Assembly (NCBI GenBank): GCA_022478985.1
Contig: JAKSZP010009567.1
Coordinates: 27,651-91,650 of the forward strand
Direction of reading: 5' to 3'
DNA from: Massospora cicadina
Lineage: Eukaryota; Entomophthoromycota; Entomophthoromycetes; Entomophthorales; Entomophthoraceae
DNA: 64,000 nt
Part shown: positions 46,211 to 56,788 of the stretch, one piece after another
How the letters are laid out: every line of letters begins with the position of its first letter
How positions within the stretch are numbered: position 1 is the stretch's first letter
Notes under the pieces: generated by a model
Told to the model about the DNA's origin: nothing
Databases searched by the model: none
Seen by the model: the letters and a program-made list of their open reading frames with translations, nothing else
Translations under genes and position numbers: made by a program

Positions 46211-46226
46211 GTGTTTGTTAAGTAGA

Positions 46227-46746
46227 TCCCTTTTTTATTCAGCATTTCCCATCATCTTCTTCAGAGCGCTTTGAATCTCCTGGAATTCATCACCAATATC
46301 TCCTTCAATCATTTGGTGAAATCATTATCAGATTGCTGATATACAACTTGAACATCAGGTAATCTTAATAATCCATCAGCGTTTTGAAGGGCTGATATTG
46401 CTCTGTGTATAATCTCAAAACCTAAGGATTGCAGCTTCAGAGCCTAAGGGAGAGTTGCTCCTCTGGTTATTTAAGATTATGCAACCAGCGTAGATATAAA
46501 TGGCTTTTCATAACATCAAAGTATATCATATGAATATACTTTCAAAAAAATTTTCAGGCGTATATCACTATGAAGCATTTGCACTCCATCAAGGTGTGGT
46601 ACCAGTCCACTGGTTTCAATGTCTAACTCACATAAGCCACAAGATGCTCCTCCCCGTCATCATCTACTCTACTTAAAACAGCTCTGATCACCATCAATGA
46701 GGCATCCATCTTAATAAAAATGGCCAATTAAAATCTGTGTGCTTTA
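46227..46746 (-). pseudogene. F2 RNase H, decayed
   Basis: The minus strand aligns with F1 at 19840-20290 (for example at the ATAATCTCCTGG/GAATCTCCTGG block and the GCAACCAGCGTAGA block that encodes LRWLHNL). Several stops. The last 17 bases (46730-46746) are the left TSD of G2(+). Confidence 0.6.
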
Positions 46747-46878
46747 CTCTCTCTCTGCTTGGCGTAGCTTTCTAAGCAAATTGTTTTTAGTAAATTAAAA
46801 GCAAACACTTAATCACACACCAAAGTCTTGCTCCATTGTTGTCAGATCCCCTGCTGACTGTCCCAGCATGGGGCAGCG

Positions 46879-47674
46879 GTGAAACTCCCCCCTCCATTTT
46901 CTGTCCAACAGGAAAACGCGCTCAGACTGGCTCACCCAGTCAATCCAAACCCTTGGGATGATTCGTTCCTCCCAAGGATCTTGATGCCTATCTCGCCTAA
47001 ACCCAAGCAGTGCCCCGCTGCCCCCTGGTGCTCCCCCAGAGCAACATGCATTTTAGCCTTAGGGTCAATATGGGAAATTCTTCCCCTACAATGACCAAGG
47101 CATAATCAAAATGGCTCAGGTGGTGATGACACCAGCCTGTTTTATTGACTTCCACCCCTATAAAGGTAGTTTGATCTTGGCTTCCCCTATGAAGCTGATG
47201 CAGCCACTGCGGCAACTGTGCCATTAATTTTCAACAATATTCCCCTCCTAACAACTTGGACTCAGCTCCCAACGGACACCACCTTGGTGGTCAAGTTCGC
47301 GGGTTTGCCCACCCACCTCCCCCAAAGTGCTCTACCAGGAGCTGATGGAAGCTTTGGCAGCCTATGGCTCCAACCCCATCTTACAATTTGTGGTCCCAAA
47401 TGGGGCCACATGCCTCGCTGGGCCTCAGGTGTATGCCACAATCAGCCCTGAATTTATGAAAATTTCTTTGGCAATTCCCCCTCATGCCACCATCCCATCT
47501 GCCCCTGACCATCCATTCTGGGCCCGCGTTGAGGGCGGATGGACGATCTGTCCATCCTGTTTTGAGTTAGACCACTCAAAACATAAATGCCCATACTCAG
47601 AAACTTCCGCCAACGCCAAAAGTTTGCCCAACGCCCACCAATCTGCTGCCCACCCCGCGCCAACTCTGACATGA
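46879..47674 (+). pseudogene. G2(+) ORF1, Gag-like with CCHC knuckle
   Basis: Pieces in shifting frames: 46879-47094 (HPVNPNPWDDSF), 47218-47320 (TTLVVKFAGLPTHLPQ) and an open 115-codon stretch 47327-47674. The last contains LQFVVPNGATCLAGPQVYAT, then CPSCFELDHSKHKC, a complete C-x2-C-x4-H-x4-C knuckle (about 47545-47590), and a Ser/Ala/Pro tail ending at 47674. At least one frameshift lies near 47320. The protein is the same type as 36776-37648. Confidence 0.7.
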
Positions 47675-47857
47675 GGTATAATCCTACCTTCCCCTCCTCC
47701 AATGCCTGATGCTGCAGCTGCACCTACAGCCACAAATCAGCACTCACCCTGCCCCAATGCCACAAATAATTCATCCAACCAAACATCAGATTGAATCCCA
47801 GTTTGATTCCATGCATCCACAAACAAATTGAACAAACCTCAACTGTATGCTGATTCC

Positions 47858-48861
47858 CTGTCAGAATTTTAACCAGATGGAATCCTCCAATGATTTAGCA
47901 ATATTTGGAATGATATAGTTAATCCCAGCGGAATGGTTTATTAACTGAATTTTGTGTTATTTAGTTTAATTGCTGGTTAGTTGCTCCACAATTTGGGTTG
48001 AGCCAAAATTAGTATTCCGCCAAGTTTGGTATTTAGGTTCGCATGGGGCCAATCAGTGGCCCCAAATTAGTATAAGTATCACTGATGACTAATAGCTGAG
48101 GATAATCCAATCTGTCAGCAGAATCAGTAGCTGATGCCAATGGCCATTAATGGTCCATTGTGGGATTTCTGGTGGAAAGCTGATGTATTGCTTCAGATGT
48201 TTGCTGCCTGTACTGATCCGATGTTGATGGATCCAAAAATTATGAGTTGAGGCGGCTGAGGTTGTTTCCAGTGCCTCATTTATTATCAAGATAAGGCGAG
48301 AATAGATGTCAGTGAGATGCTGAGATATTCTGAGTCAAAAGCGAGCAACCAAAATAGTTTCTGGTGCATTAATATCAATATAAAGGTCAAAACCAAATTT
48401 GACGTTTATTTAGATTATTTATTTATATGGTTCACTGGTGACTTAAGGCTGAGGATGAACCGAAACTAATTAGGACATTGGGAAGGATGGAGCGAGAGGG
48501 TCGACGCCAGGGAAGAAATAATGTAAATAGAGAAGAAGAAGAAGTGGTTGGCTGGAAGAACCAGTGGAAGAGCTGATAGGTCAGCGATGGGTGCAGTACC
48601 CTTTTGTAAATAGTATAAATACCTGGCGCTTCCCTTTCAATAAATATCTCCTGTTGCCTAGTCTACCTTTTGTTATAAGCTTATATTTATCTTGTTGGTT
48701 GTAGTTTAGGTCAAAGGGGATCCCCAAAATGGCGTGGGTGACACGCCAAGGAGTTAGCTGGCGCTGTTAGCCTTGACGCCTAAGGCAAAATGGCAAGGGC
48801 TGACCAGTCTTCATACTGGTTAGACTGCCAACTAGCAGAGCCCAAAGTTGATTTTCCGACA
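47858..48861 (+). mobile_element. B2: solo LTR of family B, 1004 bp
   Basis: It runs TGTCAGAATTTT to GATTTTCCGACA between perfect TTCCC repeats (47853-47857 and 48862-48866). TATA-like AGTATAAATACC and AATAAA lie near 48615-48648. It interrupts G2(+) between ORF1 and ORF2, so it is younger than G2(+). Confidence 0.85.
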
Positions 48862-49517
48862 TTCCCCCATTCAATTCAACCAAAATCCATTGGAATTAAT
48901 GGATGAAATTGACAAATCAGGTAACATCATTGAAGAACTGACACTGCAACTCGAGAGGCTCTGTAACGCAGAATGGGATGCAAAATTCCCACCTCAAAAA
49001 TATGTCCCACAACCTAACGCTAAACCGTTCTACAGCGACCACCAGCTTGCAGTAGAAGCAGCTGCCACACCAGATTGCTGTCCGCTTCACAAAGCTGCCA
49101 CCAAATCTGTGGCTGCGCTCACAGAAGGAATTCACTTCCCGTTATCCCCATAAATCTTACTGCACAAAGTAAGATCAACATGAAAACTTTACACAATAAC
49201 GTCACTGAAGCCATCCAGAACGTGGTAAAAGTAGCAAGAATCTGAAAGCAAAAATCACCCAAACCAACATTGCCACATTCATTAAATTCTCAGACACCCG
49301 CCTCAAAGCTGAAGATGCTTTGGGCAAGTACATCGTTGGTATAATGATGGCTGGCAACTATTTGGAAGTTCCAGTCATCAAGGATATCAAACCCCATGCC
49401 ACCGATTCCCCCACACCCTTACTATCTGCCTTAACATGCACCCTACTCCAGAATGAGATGGATGCGGCCAAAGATGAGCCCCCTGATCCCCCCTCCCCAT
49501 CCACCATGGAGGGATAG
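48848..49517 (+). pseudogene. G2(+) ORF2
   Basis: Two open pieces, 48848-49153 and 49320-49517, with a frameshifted gap between. The first includes IIEELTLQLERLCNAEWD and SDHQLAVEAAATPDCCPLHK; the second SPTPLLSALTCTLLQ and a Pro/Asp/Glu-rich end. It matches G2(-) 28769-29332. No domain is recognised. The first ~15 codons overlap the B2 end, so the true start lies upstream of B2 or was lost. Confidence 0.6.
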
Positions 49518-49689
49518 CAGTATTCGCTGCTCACCTGGTTGGATATTTTGTTAGGTACAATTCAATTGATCCATCCATTTTGGGCGTTTTGTTTGAACCG
49601 TTATTTTTTTATTATGATTTTAGTTTTAGTTTGGTAATGTCCATCCCCTGGTTGGCTTACCTTGGTTAAATAAAAATCCGTGTGCTTTA

Positions 49690-51080
49690 TAGCAGGACTA
49701 GCCATCAGATGTTTTCAGAGCTCACTAGTCGATTCTTGGGCCTTTTCATTCCATATGTATCCTTTTTTGGATCCATTAATAGATGGAGTAATAGTTCAAA
49801 ATTTCAAGTAATTTCTCTGATTAAATGGCATATTAGCCAACCATCTAATAAAGGCTTATATGTCACAAAAACTCTTTGGTGTTGAGATCCATTCAAGGGT
49901 CATTCTTTTCTGCAGTTGCACTTGTAATCCATTGTATTTTATCACAAACTTCAAGTATTCAAGCTCTTTTTAAAGAAATGGCATTTCCTAGTCTTGATCT
50001 TCAAATTTGTCATTGCTAGGAATTTGAACACTTCCTCTAATTGTTCCAGGTGATTGTGAATGAAGTACTTAATTTGTTGATGTCGTCCAAGTACACCAAA
50101 ACCCAGGAAAGCCTCAAATTACTTAGGATGGAATCCATCGCCCTCTGGAAAGTAGCCAGTGTGTTACATAATCCTTGGGAATTTCTGTCAGCTGGTTAAC
50201 CCTTGTGAAGAGATTATTGCACACTTCTCCTGGTCTTCTTTTGGCAAGTATATCTGTCACTACCCATAGATCAATCAATGTCCAAAAAGAACTTAATTTC
50301 CCTTAAACGGTCAAGTGCATTATCTAACCTAAGAAGCGGATACAAATATTACTAGTAGTTTATTTAACCGGTGGTAATCAATCACCACTCAATTTAATCT
50401 ATCTTTTTTCTTTACTATAAGGATCAGAATCGTCCATGGACTTGAAGAAGGTATGAGGAGCCCATGCTCAATCAGTTTACTGATTTCTTCACTGACTACT
50501 GCTTCAGTGGCCTTGGATTGGTGGATGGGTCACATTCAAATTGACAGGTATTCCCCAGTATCAATCTAAAGTATCACATCTTTAGCGCATCCAAGTCATG
50601 CTCATCCTGGGAAAGTATTACCCAATATTTTTAAATAACCGTAGCACTTCCTCTTTCTGATGTTCTGATAAACCAGCAAGTTGCTCTCAATCAACCAGTA
50701 CATTAATGATATTGGCAGCATTTTTCCATAATTTCATTTCTGAGAGCATCCCAAAAATCATGGTCCTCTAAATCCAGCAGTTGGGATTAGATGAGCGAAC
50801 GCAATAACTTGGTATTCTCCAACTTCATTGGTTTTTTCTCAAATTGGCCAGTAGAACTTTAATTTTCATTGAGGCCTGGCATTATAATCCCTGGAGCTAC
50901 CCAAAGCTCCAACCTTTTTTTATAAAGCAATGACTTCTACATATAATTGTTACAGGATTTTAGAATTAACCCTGTGTTAACTATAATTTGCATTCCCATC
51001 AGAATGGTAATCATGTTTTCATTATCAACAGTATCCATGGTTCTTGATAATTTGTGTTGGCATTATTCTGAGTCTTCAAA
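49690..51080 (-). pseudogene. F2 reverse transcriptase and linker, decayed
   Basis: The minus strand aligns with F1 20330-21560. RT motifs are at 50400-50460 (the KKKDG region), 50130-50200 (the M-P-Q-G region), and 50060-50110, where a VYLDDINK-like text preserves the catalytic box in a locally open frame. 50480-51080 is the linker. Numerous stops. Confidence 0.6.
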
Positions 51081-51480
51081 TCAACTTGTATTGGATAAGA
51101 AATATGCCACTAATGCAAATTAGACTTACGAAATTTTCTTCTTTGTCAGAGGAGTTTCTCCTTTTTGCTGTTTACTAAGATCAACATTCGCCCCAAAATT
51201 GTTAAGGTATATTTCTCAAAATCACATTTGACACCCTGTTTTATCAGAAGTTCTGTTCCAATGAGGATGTCATAAGTTTGATTTGCCAATACTATGGTTG
51301 AGCTAATACTAACAGTTATTTGAGCTAAATGGACAGTGCACTGTATGCCCCACAGGATGTTGTAGTATCTGGTACAATAGTTTCTATTACTTCCAGTGTT
51401 CCAAGTCTGGAGAAATCTTATTTGCTTCATCAACTTGATCAAAACAATATCAATGGGCGCTTGCTGTCAATTATTGCCCA
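51081..51480 (-). pseudogene. F2 aspartic protease
   Basis: Frame 51442-51146 (98 codons) ends VLANQTYDILIGTELLIKQG then LTILGRM, matching element A (LANQNYDILIGTEFLRKYG). The active site lies around 51440-51470 in IDIVLIKL-like text, without DTG. The fold is recognisable but the enzyme would be dead. Confidence 0.7.
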
Positions 51481-51857
51481 TACTTTAAATTAATTAAATA
51501 CTATATGCATGCATACTTGTAGTATCATAATAAGGTGTTTACCAAGTAAATTGCATCATCCTTCACTGAATATTAATTATAAATTGATTGTGCAAATAAA
51601 TCAGGGAATGATTCTTGATAATTAATAGGGTGAGAAACATTCAAATCGTCAAGTCTCAACTTAAGCAAATCTTTGGCATTTTCAGCAGCTCTGAATTTTT
51701 CCTCTGATTGATAGGAATAAGGCCAAGCGACCTCTTTTACAATTCCTGTGTTGATACGCTTTACCTTTGCTATGGTTATTGCATTTACGTTTAATTTAAT
51801 AACCCTTTAGAGCGGATCATATATATCTTCATATAAATAAATCATATATATTCAGTT
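51481..51857 (-). pseudogene. F2 gag fragment (C-terminal part)
   Basis: A+T-rich minus-strand sequence aligning with F1 22130-22510 (for example the AGAGCGGATCA block). It continues at 62545 on the other side of solo LTR F3. Confidence 0.55.
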
Positions 51858-52216
51858 CATCTGCAGAATTTTAGGATCTGTGTGCTCAATTACCCTTGGT
51901 AATTAGCACTAAATGTAAACTTCCAACTGGGTGGCTCACCTTGGCTCTCAACATTACTTCACAGATTCTTGTATAGACGTTGATGTAAATTATTGATATA
52001 CTCAAAAAAAAGTCGGCAATAGTATGATGATTACCACCCTAGTTGAGCTTCTCAAGACCAAGTTAAGTATTGTGTATAACGCTAGACTTTGTGCTAATGC
52101 TCTTTCTCTCTTCACACAAAAGTAGGCGGAGTAACTGATCCAACACCTGTATAAGGAAAAATTTCCCTTCAATTCTTTCTTAAGAGCTGGCAACTGACAA
52201 TATAGATCAAGAGAAT

Positions 52217-53386
52217 TGTTGGGATTTTTGCCCATATTCCCATCCTGCTAGATTACCTGGTGTCACTAAGGGAAAATTCCCTAAAGTGAAGTGAATCAGA
52301 AATTGGTTGGCCCAAATTTTGAAGGAACTACATTTGGGGGATTTTGGGATAATCGTCTGGTTGTATCCATCTGGGATCAATCTGGATGAATACCTAATAT
52401 CTCGTTGGGTGGAGCGGCTGACGAAATAGGGGCATCTAATAGTGATTAACTATCAGGTGTACCAATTGGGATTGGTTGGGTTTCATCACTGAATGATTGG
52501 AATGTATGATGAGTTGTGAGGCGAGTGATGCTGCCTGCAACTGGCAAATCGATTGGTTGGTGAAGTGACCTGCCATAATGGGTAAAAAGTCCCATTACCT
52601 AAGCAGGTTGCTAGCCAATTATAGTTTGTTTGCTTGAATCGAGAGGAAAACGTTAGGGACACGTTTCTGACTCTTTCCATTTGAGGTCTCGAGGATGTCC
52701 AATGTTAGAATCCTAGCCAGGATGGGGAAGACCATCGCTGTTGAGACAAGGAAGGGTGATTCAATGGCAACGGCTGCTGTTTCATCAAAGAGGTGTCAAC
52801 CAAGGGTTAGATGGCTGAATCCCCCTATAAATTCCCTAGGATTCACTATAATAAAAAACACATACACTTATACATACTACTACTCTAGAACATTAATAGT
52901 TTTATTGTAGATTCATTAATAGTTAGACTATCAGCATCTAGCGTGAAGATTCCATCTCAAGGATATTATTGCAGAAGGCAATAATTGGTAGACTCTTAGA
53001 AGAAGAGTAGAGATCTGAGTGGGGATCTAGAGACAAAGGGAACCACGACTAAGGGATTGCTGCCAACTGTGTGTTGGGCTGAAGGAGACTGCCATCAGAG
53101 GATCTTGATGAATATTTTTTTTAGTACTAGATGATCTTGATGAATATTGAGTGGACAGTATTATAGGGAATGAATCCCTATGGTTATGACTATCGAGTAT
53201 TTAATTGGAAATACTGGCCAAAGGTTTGGCCTGAAAATAGTTCTAAATTAACAACGGATAATGGTCTCCATACTAATATTGCATTATATATTCTTACAAC
53301 GCGAGGTGCACAAGGAAACTGAACCTGTGCAGTAAAAAGGTTACTGGGTTGACAACTGATAATCAACTCTTTAGTAAATTTTTACA
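52217..53386 (+). repeat. 5' LTR of A, 1170 bp
   Basis: It runs TGTTGGGATTTTTG to TTTTTACA. It exceeds the 3' LTR mainly because of the micro-insertion at 53117-53132 and its duplicated target. Confidence 0.95.
53117..53132 (-). mobile_element. Micro-insertion of a G-type 3' end, 16 bp
   Basis: TTTTTTAGTACTAGAT lies between perfect 16-bp repeats GATCTTGATGAATATT (53101-53116 and 53133-53148). The 3' LTR has a single copy of the target (GATCTTGACGAAGATT near 61520) and no insert, so the event is proven by comparison and postdates insertion of A. In minus sense the insert is ATCTAGTACTA plus an A-tail, the terminus of the G1 elements. Confidence 0.8.
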
Positions 53387-53389
53387 AGT

Positions 53390-53407
53390 TGGTGCTTATT
53401 ACAGGGG
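53390..53407 (+). other. Primer-binding site of A
   Basis: TGGTGCTTATTACAGGGG, 3 nt after the LTR. It is the common site of this window with two C-to-T changes. Confidence 0.75.
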
Positions 53408-53433
53408 TAGTTGGGTAGAAGAATTTATCAAGA

Positions 53434-54937
53434 ATGTTATACAAAGAAGAGATGTGCAAGTTGTGGGCTGAGATTGCCACAGTGAACCAGAACGCCTTAA
53501 ACTCTGCAGACCACCGGGAGTTTGCAGCCTTGGAAGAATGAGTAACCAAGGTGGAGGAAGAAGTTGAAAATGTAGCCAATTTCGGGAATGAGTTACTTGT
53601 CAAAGTAAACTCGTTAAAGAGGAAAGAAGGAAACCTCATCTGAGAGGTCCTATTCCTGAAAATGGAACGTGAAGCGGATTGCGTTCATTTGAGAAAGTTC
53701 AGTGCAGACATTGAGAAGTTGATGAAAGAAATAGAGGATTTGAAAGCCCACAGATGTGCATGTGAGCCTAATATGCCAGTGATGCTGAAGAAGGAAGTCC
53801 TTAAATGATACTTGGGAAGAGGATACCCTGATAAATATGCCACCCACATTAAATGCTATTTCAGAGATGATGCCAGAAGTCACTCCACAAGTGAGCCAAG
53901 TAGCCAAACTGAAAGAATCGGTCTGAAATAACTCGGAGGAATTAAAAGCAACACCTAAATTGCACACATTCCATTGTGATAACGCCCCCACGTTTTTCTG
54001 ACTATTCAACATGACCATTAATGGATACAGGGATCGTCAGAAGGCGTTGATGGTAATGAACTGTTTGGACACAGATTGTCAGAATCTAGTGTTACCCCAC
54101 CTGGAGGGAAACAACTGGTCCTATGCTGAGGCTAAAGAGGCCATAATGAAGGAATTTGGCAGTCCTACCCGCATGTCAAAATGCAAGCAAGACTTTATGG
54201 GAATTAAATTCCATAAAGGCAAGTCTCTTGTAAGCTTCGCGGATCAATTCTACCAGGAATCGCAGATACTGGCTGGAGCGAAGGTGTTAGATGACTTTGA
54301 TGCAAGAATCGCCTTGCAAGCAGCCCTTCAGCCCTATTGTGATTTGCATTGAATGATGTCTACTGTATTTGTGACCAAAATAACTACCTCACAAATGGTA
54401 GATAACCTGAAGATTCTGGGAGCGATGTTTGATGCTCCAAATAGAAGCTTCAAGTCCAATCTGGTCTGAAGTCTGAATCCCATGAAGGGAGGCGAAGGAG
54501 CAAAGGAGACTTTTATCTGAACTGTGCCGGGAAATAAGCCTGAGGAATTCAAATGGTTAAATAAGAAAGAGAAGGTCTGCTTCCAGTGTGGTGGGAAAGG
54601 GCATTTCGCCGCTCACTGCAAAAAGTTGAAGGATCAAATTAATGTGGTCCAGGCTAAAGAGACATCAGTAGCCAAGGATTTGAGAAAAAGGTCCCACTGC
54701 ATAGACAAGGAACAGTCTAGAGCGGCGGAGAAACCTGTTCCTCCCAATATTATTAATGAAGAAATATATATTAGCAATATGTTTGTAGATGATGAGCAGG
54801 ATCAGCTATATCAAGTGGTCAACATGGACATAAACGCCATGACCAGAGCCAGGGCAAAGAAGCTTGACCCCAAGATAGTTCAGGAGGTTGACCAGCCGTA
54901 CGCCCAACAACTGGTGGAGAAGATTCAGACTGCTTAG
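53434..54937 (+). pseudogene. A gag
   Basis: The N-terminal part (53434-53800) is helical and heptad-like (LWAEIATVNQNALNSADHRE, VTKVEEEVENVANFGNELL), a probable coiled coil. After a frame change near 53940, the capsid is open at 54011-54352 (MVMNCLDTDCQNLVLPHLEG, SYAEAKEAIMKEFGSP). 54524-54937 holds CFQCGGKGHFAAHC, a perfect RNA-binding knuckle (about 54580-54625), and a charged tail. Stops at 53997, 54350, 54466 and 54518 are all TGA where related copies or context suggest Arg. The product would form the particle and bind RNA. Confidence 0.8.
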
Positions 54938-55564
54938 AATCCTGATGAGTTAACCAATGTTCGCTTAGATGAGGCTGATCTGTCGATTCCCCTTGGTGCA
55001 ATTAAGGAATCATTTCCTGAATTATTGGTGCAGATCATTCATACCCTAGATTCAGCTAATAAAGCCGCAATTCACTCAGTAAATGCTATATTAAAATACT
55101 CCAATTGTAAATATATAGATATTCAGGTAAATCAAAAGAGGGTGTGGGTGATAGTCAACAGCGGAGTGCCCATCAATATTGTGTCAACCAAGTTGGTAAA
55201 GAAGATGAAGATCTCTCCGGATTTGGAGCACAAGAAAGAATATGGAACAGATGGGCCAAACACCACCATTTCCTGTGGAGTGTATAGTGCGCTGCCACTA
55301 CAATTCAGGTCGTTGGTGGTATCCACGCCAGCAATAGTTTTAGCGAACCAAAACTATGATATCCTGATCGGAACAGAGTTTCTGCGGAAATATGGAGTTA
55401 AATGTAACTTTGAGGATAATATGTTGACCATCCTGGGTCAGACGTTACCATTAGTATACCAGAAGAATGGTGAAGTTACATTGAACTGGAGAAATAACTT
55501 CATTAATCTGATATACAATGACGGCATTGTACTGATTCAGTACCAATTAATTTGTAGGAAGTGA
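54938..55564 (+). pseudogene. A aspartic protease
   Basis: In frame with gag and separated from it by one TAG (54935-54937). After a 28-residue linker (DEADLSIPLGAIKESFPEL) the retropepsin domain follows: WVIVNSGVPINIVSTKLVKK, where the active-site DTG/DSG is NSG, so the catalytic Asp is lost; then CGVYSALPL and NYDILIGTEFLRKYG. The open stretch 55025-55564 is 179 codons and ends in a TGA. Confidence 0.8.
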
Positions 55565-56010
55565 CAAGAGATGCTGGCGGAAATCCTAGAAAACCAGGGA
55601 ATTCCCTTAAGGATAAAGTAGGAAAGAACCATACCGGCTGGATTGCAGATGATAGTTGACACAGGGTTGACTTTAGAGATCCTGGAGCTGTTGTATGGAG
55701 AAGTTGGAAGCCCCTGGAAGAAGTCCAGAGTGGAGCCATGGGTGGCTCCAAGGATAATTATGCTGGGACATGGAGAAATACAAGTTCTTTTGGCAAATTT
55801 AAGCAAAAAACTGATGAAGATCAAGAGGAATCAAATCATCGCATTTATTTATTTAATCCTGATGGCAGAATTGAGACGATTCCATAATTTTGGGTCTCTC
55901 AAGGAAATGGGATTACCAGCCAGAGCAGCCAAAAGCATCAACCTATTAGTTGATCGAGAGCAGCTCGCAGATCTGCTAGAAGGGTAGTAGGAGGAGGTGC
56001 TCAAATTATT
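55565..56010 (+). pseudogene. A protease-RT linker domain
   Basis: Same frame. It contains VDTGLTLEILELLYGEVG and IIMLGHGEIQVLLANL, a conserved beta-rich segment also seen in element C (15332-14883). It ends at two consecutive TAG codons (55985-55990), plausibly former Gln codons. I know no function beyond being part of Pol. Confidence 0.65.
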
Positions 56011-56788
56011 TGGAAGATATCAGGAAGTATTCACTCAGGATGACCACGATTTGGGATGCGCACAAGGCATAATTCACAAGATTGACACTGGGGAAAATCT
56101 ACCAATAAGGATGAGACCAATCTGAAGATTGAAAGCCATCAAAACAGTAGTGGAAGATGAGATCAGCAAACTAGTGAAGCATGGGCTTCTAGTTCTGTTG
56201 TCAAGTCCCTGGGCAAGCCCTATTTTGATTGTAAAGAAGAAAGATGGATCAAATCAGGTAGTGATTGACTATCAGAGGCTGAATAAAATTACGAAGAAGG
56301 ATTTGTATCCCCTACTGAGGATTGACAATGTGCTGGATTGATTAGGAGAAGCGAAGTATTTCTCTGCAATGGACCTAATCTTGGGATACTGGCAGATCGA
56401 CTTTCCAGATGAAGACCAAGAAAAATATGTGATTATTACTGTGCAGGGGTTATACCAGCTGACAAGGATGCCCCAGGGTCTTTGCAATGTGCCCACGACG
56501 TTCCAGAGGGCCATGGACGCTATATTAAGCGACCTGATATTGTTGTGCATCCTGGTATATCTGGATGATATCAATGTGTTCAGTAGGACGTTTACTGATC
56601 ACCTTCATCACTTGGAAGAAGTTTTTAAGAGACTGTCCGCAGCTAACATAAAGATCAAGCCAAGGAAGTGCCACTTCTTCAATAAAGAGTTGGAGTACCT
56701 GGGATTTGTGATCAACGCAAATGGATTGCAGCTGCAAACCCAGAAGATAGCAGCTATAGAGCGCATGGCTGTGCTGAAAAGTGTATGA
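56011..56788 (+). pseudogene. A reverse transcriptase
   Basis: All RT motifs are present in one frame: [30 protein letters not shown] (56220-56280), KYFSAMDLILGYWQIDFPDE (56355-56415, first catalytic Asp), MPQGLCNVPTTFQRAMD (56468-56520), ILVYLDDINVFSRTF (56550-56595, catalytic YLDD intact) and LEYLGFVINANGLQL. The frame is broken only by TGA codons at 56123, 56339 and 56786. It would copy the element RNA into cDNA in the particle. Confidence 0.9.

Larger units (their letters stand above)
45389..46226. other. Unclassified A+T-rich insertion with hairpins and repeats
   Basis: This block interrupts F2 between RNase H and integrase; F1 has no equivalent. 45480-45820 is very A+T rich. 45821-45941 holds three dyads. 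46025-46170 carries a roughly 60-bp direct repeat (shared GATTGAACCTAT), and 46179-46210 is a short tandem array. A plus ORF 46006-46221 spans the repeats and is unlikely to be a gene. I cannot assign it to a known element class; exact ends are uncertain. Confidence 0.4.
46747..49672 (+). mobile_element. G2(+): gag-only retroelement, about 1.92 kb plus solo LTR B2
   Basis: It is flanked by AAAATCTGTGTGCTTTA (46730-46746) and AAAATCCGTGTGCTTTA (49673-49689), one mismatch in 17, and the F2 RNase H-RT text is joined across it. Without solo LTR B2 and its TSD copy it measures about 1917 bp, as the other three G copies do. The 5' end (CTGCTTGGCGTAGC) and 3' end (TTACCTTGGTTAAATAA) match G2(-). It encodes Gag-like ORF1 and ORF2, no RT. 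Confidence 0.8.

Noticed and set aside
46006..46221. 71-codon ORF in the hairpin-rich insert
   Set aside because: It spans a direct repeat and a tandem array in A+T-rich DNA and has no recognisable motif.
53382..54018. Minus-strand ORFs of 85 and 122 codons in A gag
   Set aside because: They are shadows of the coiled-coil gag N-terminus on the plus strand. Unlike the 58909-60044 ORF, they have no independent support from a second copy.
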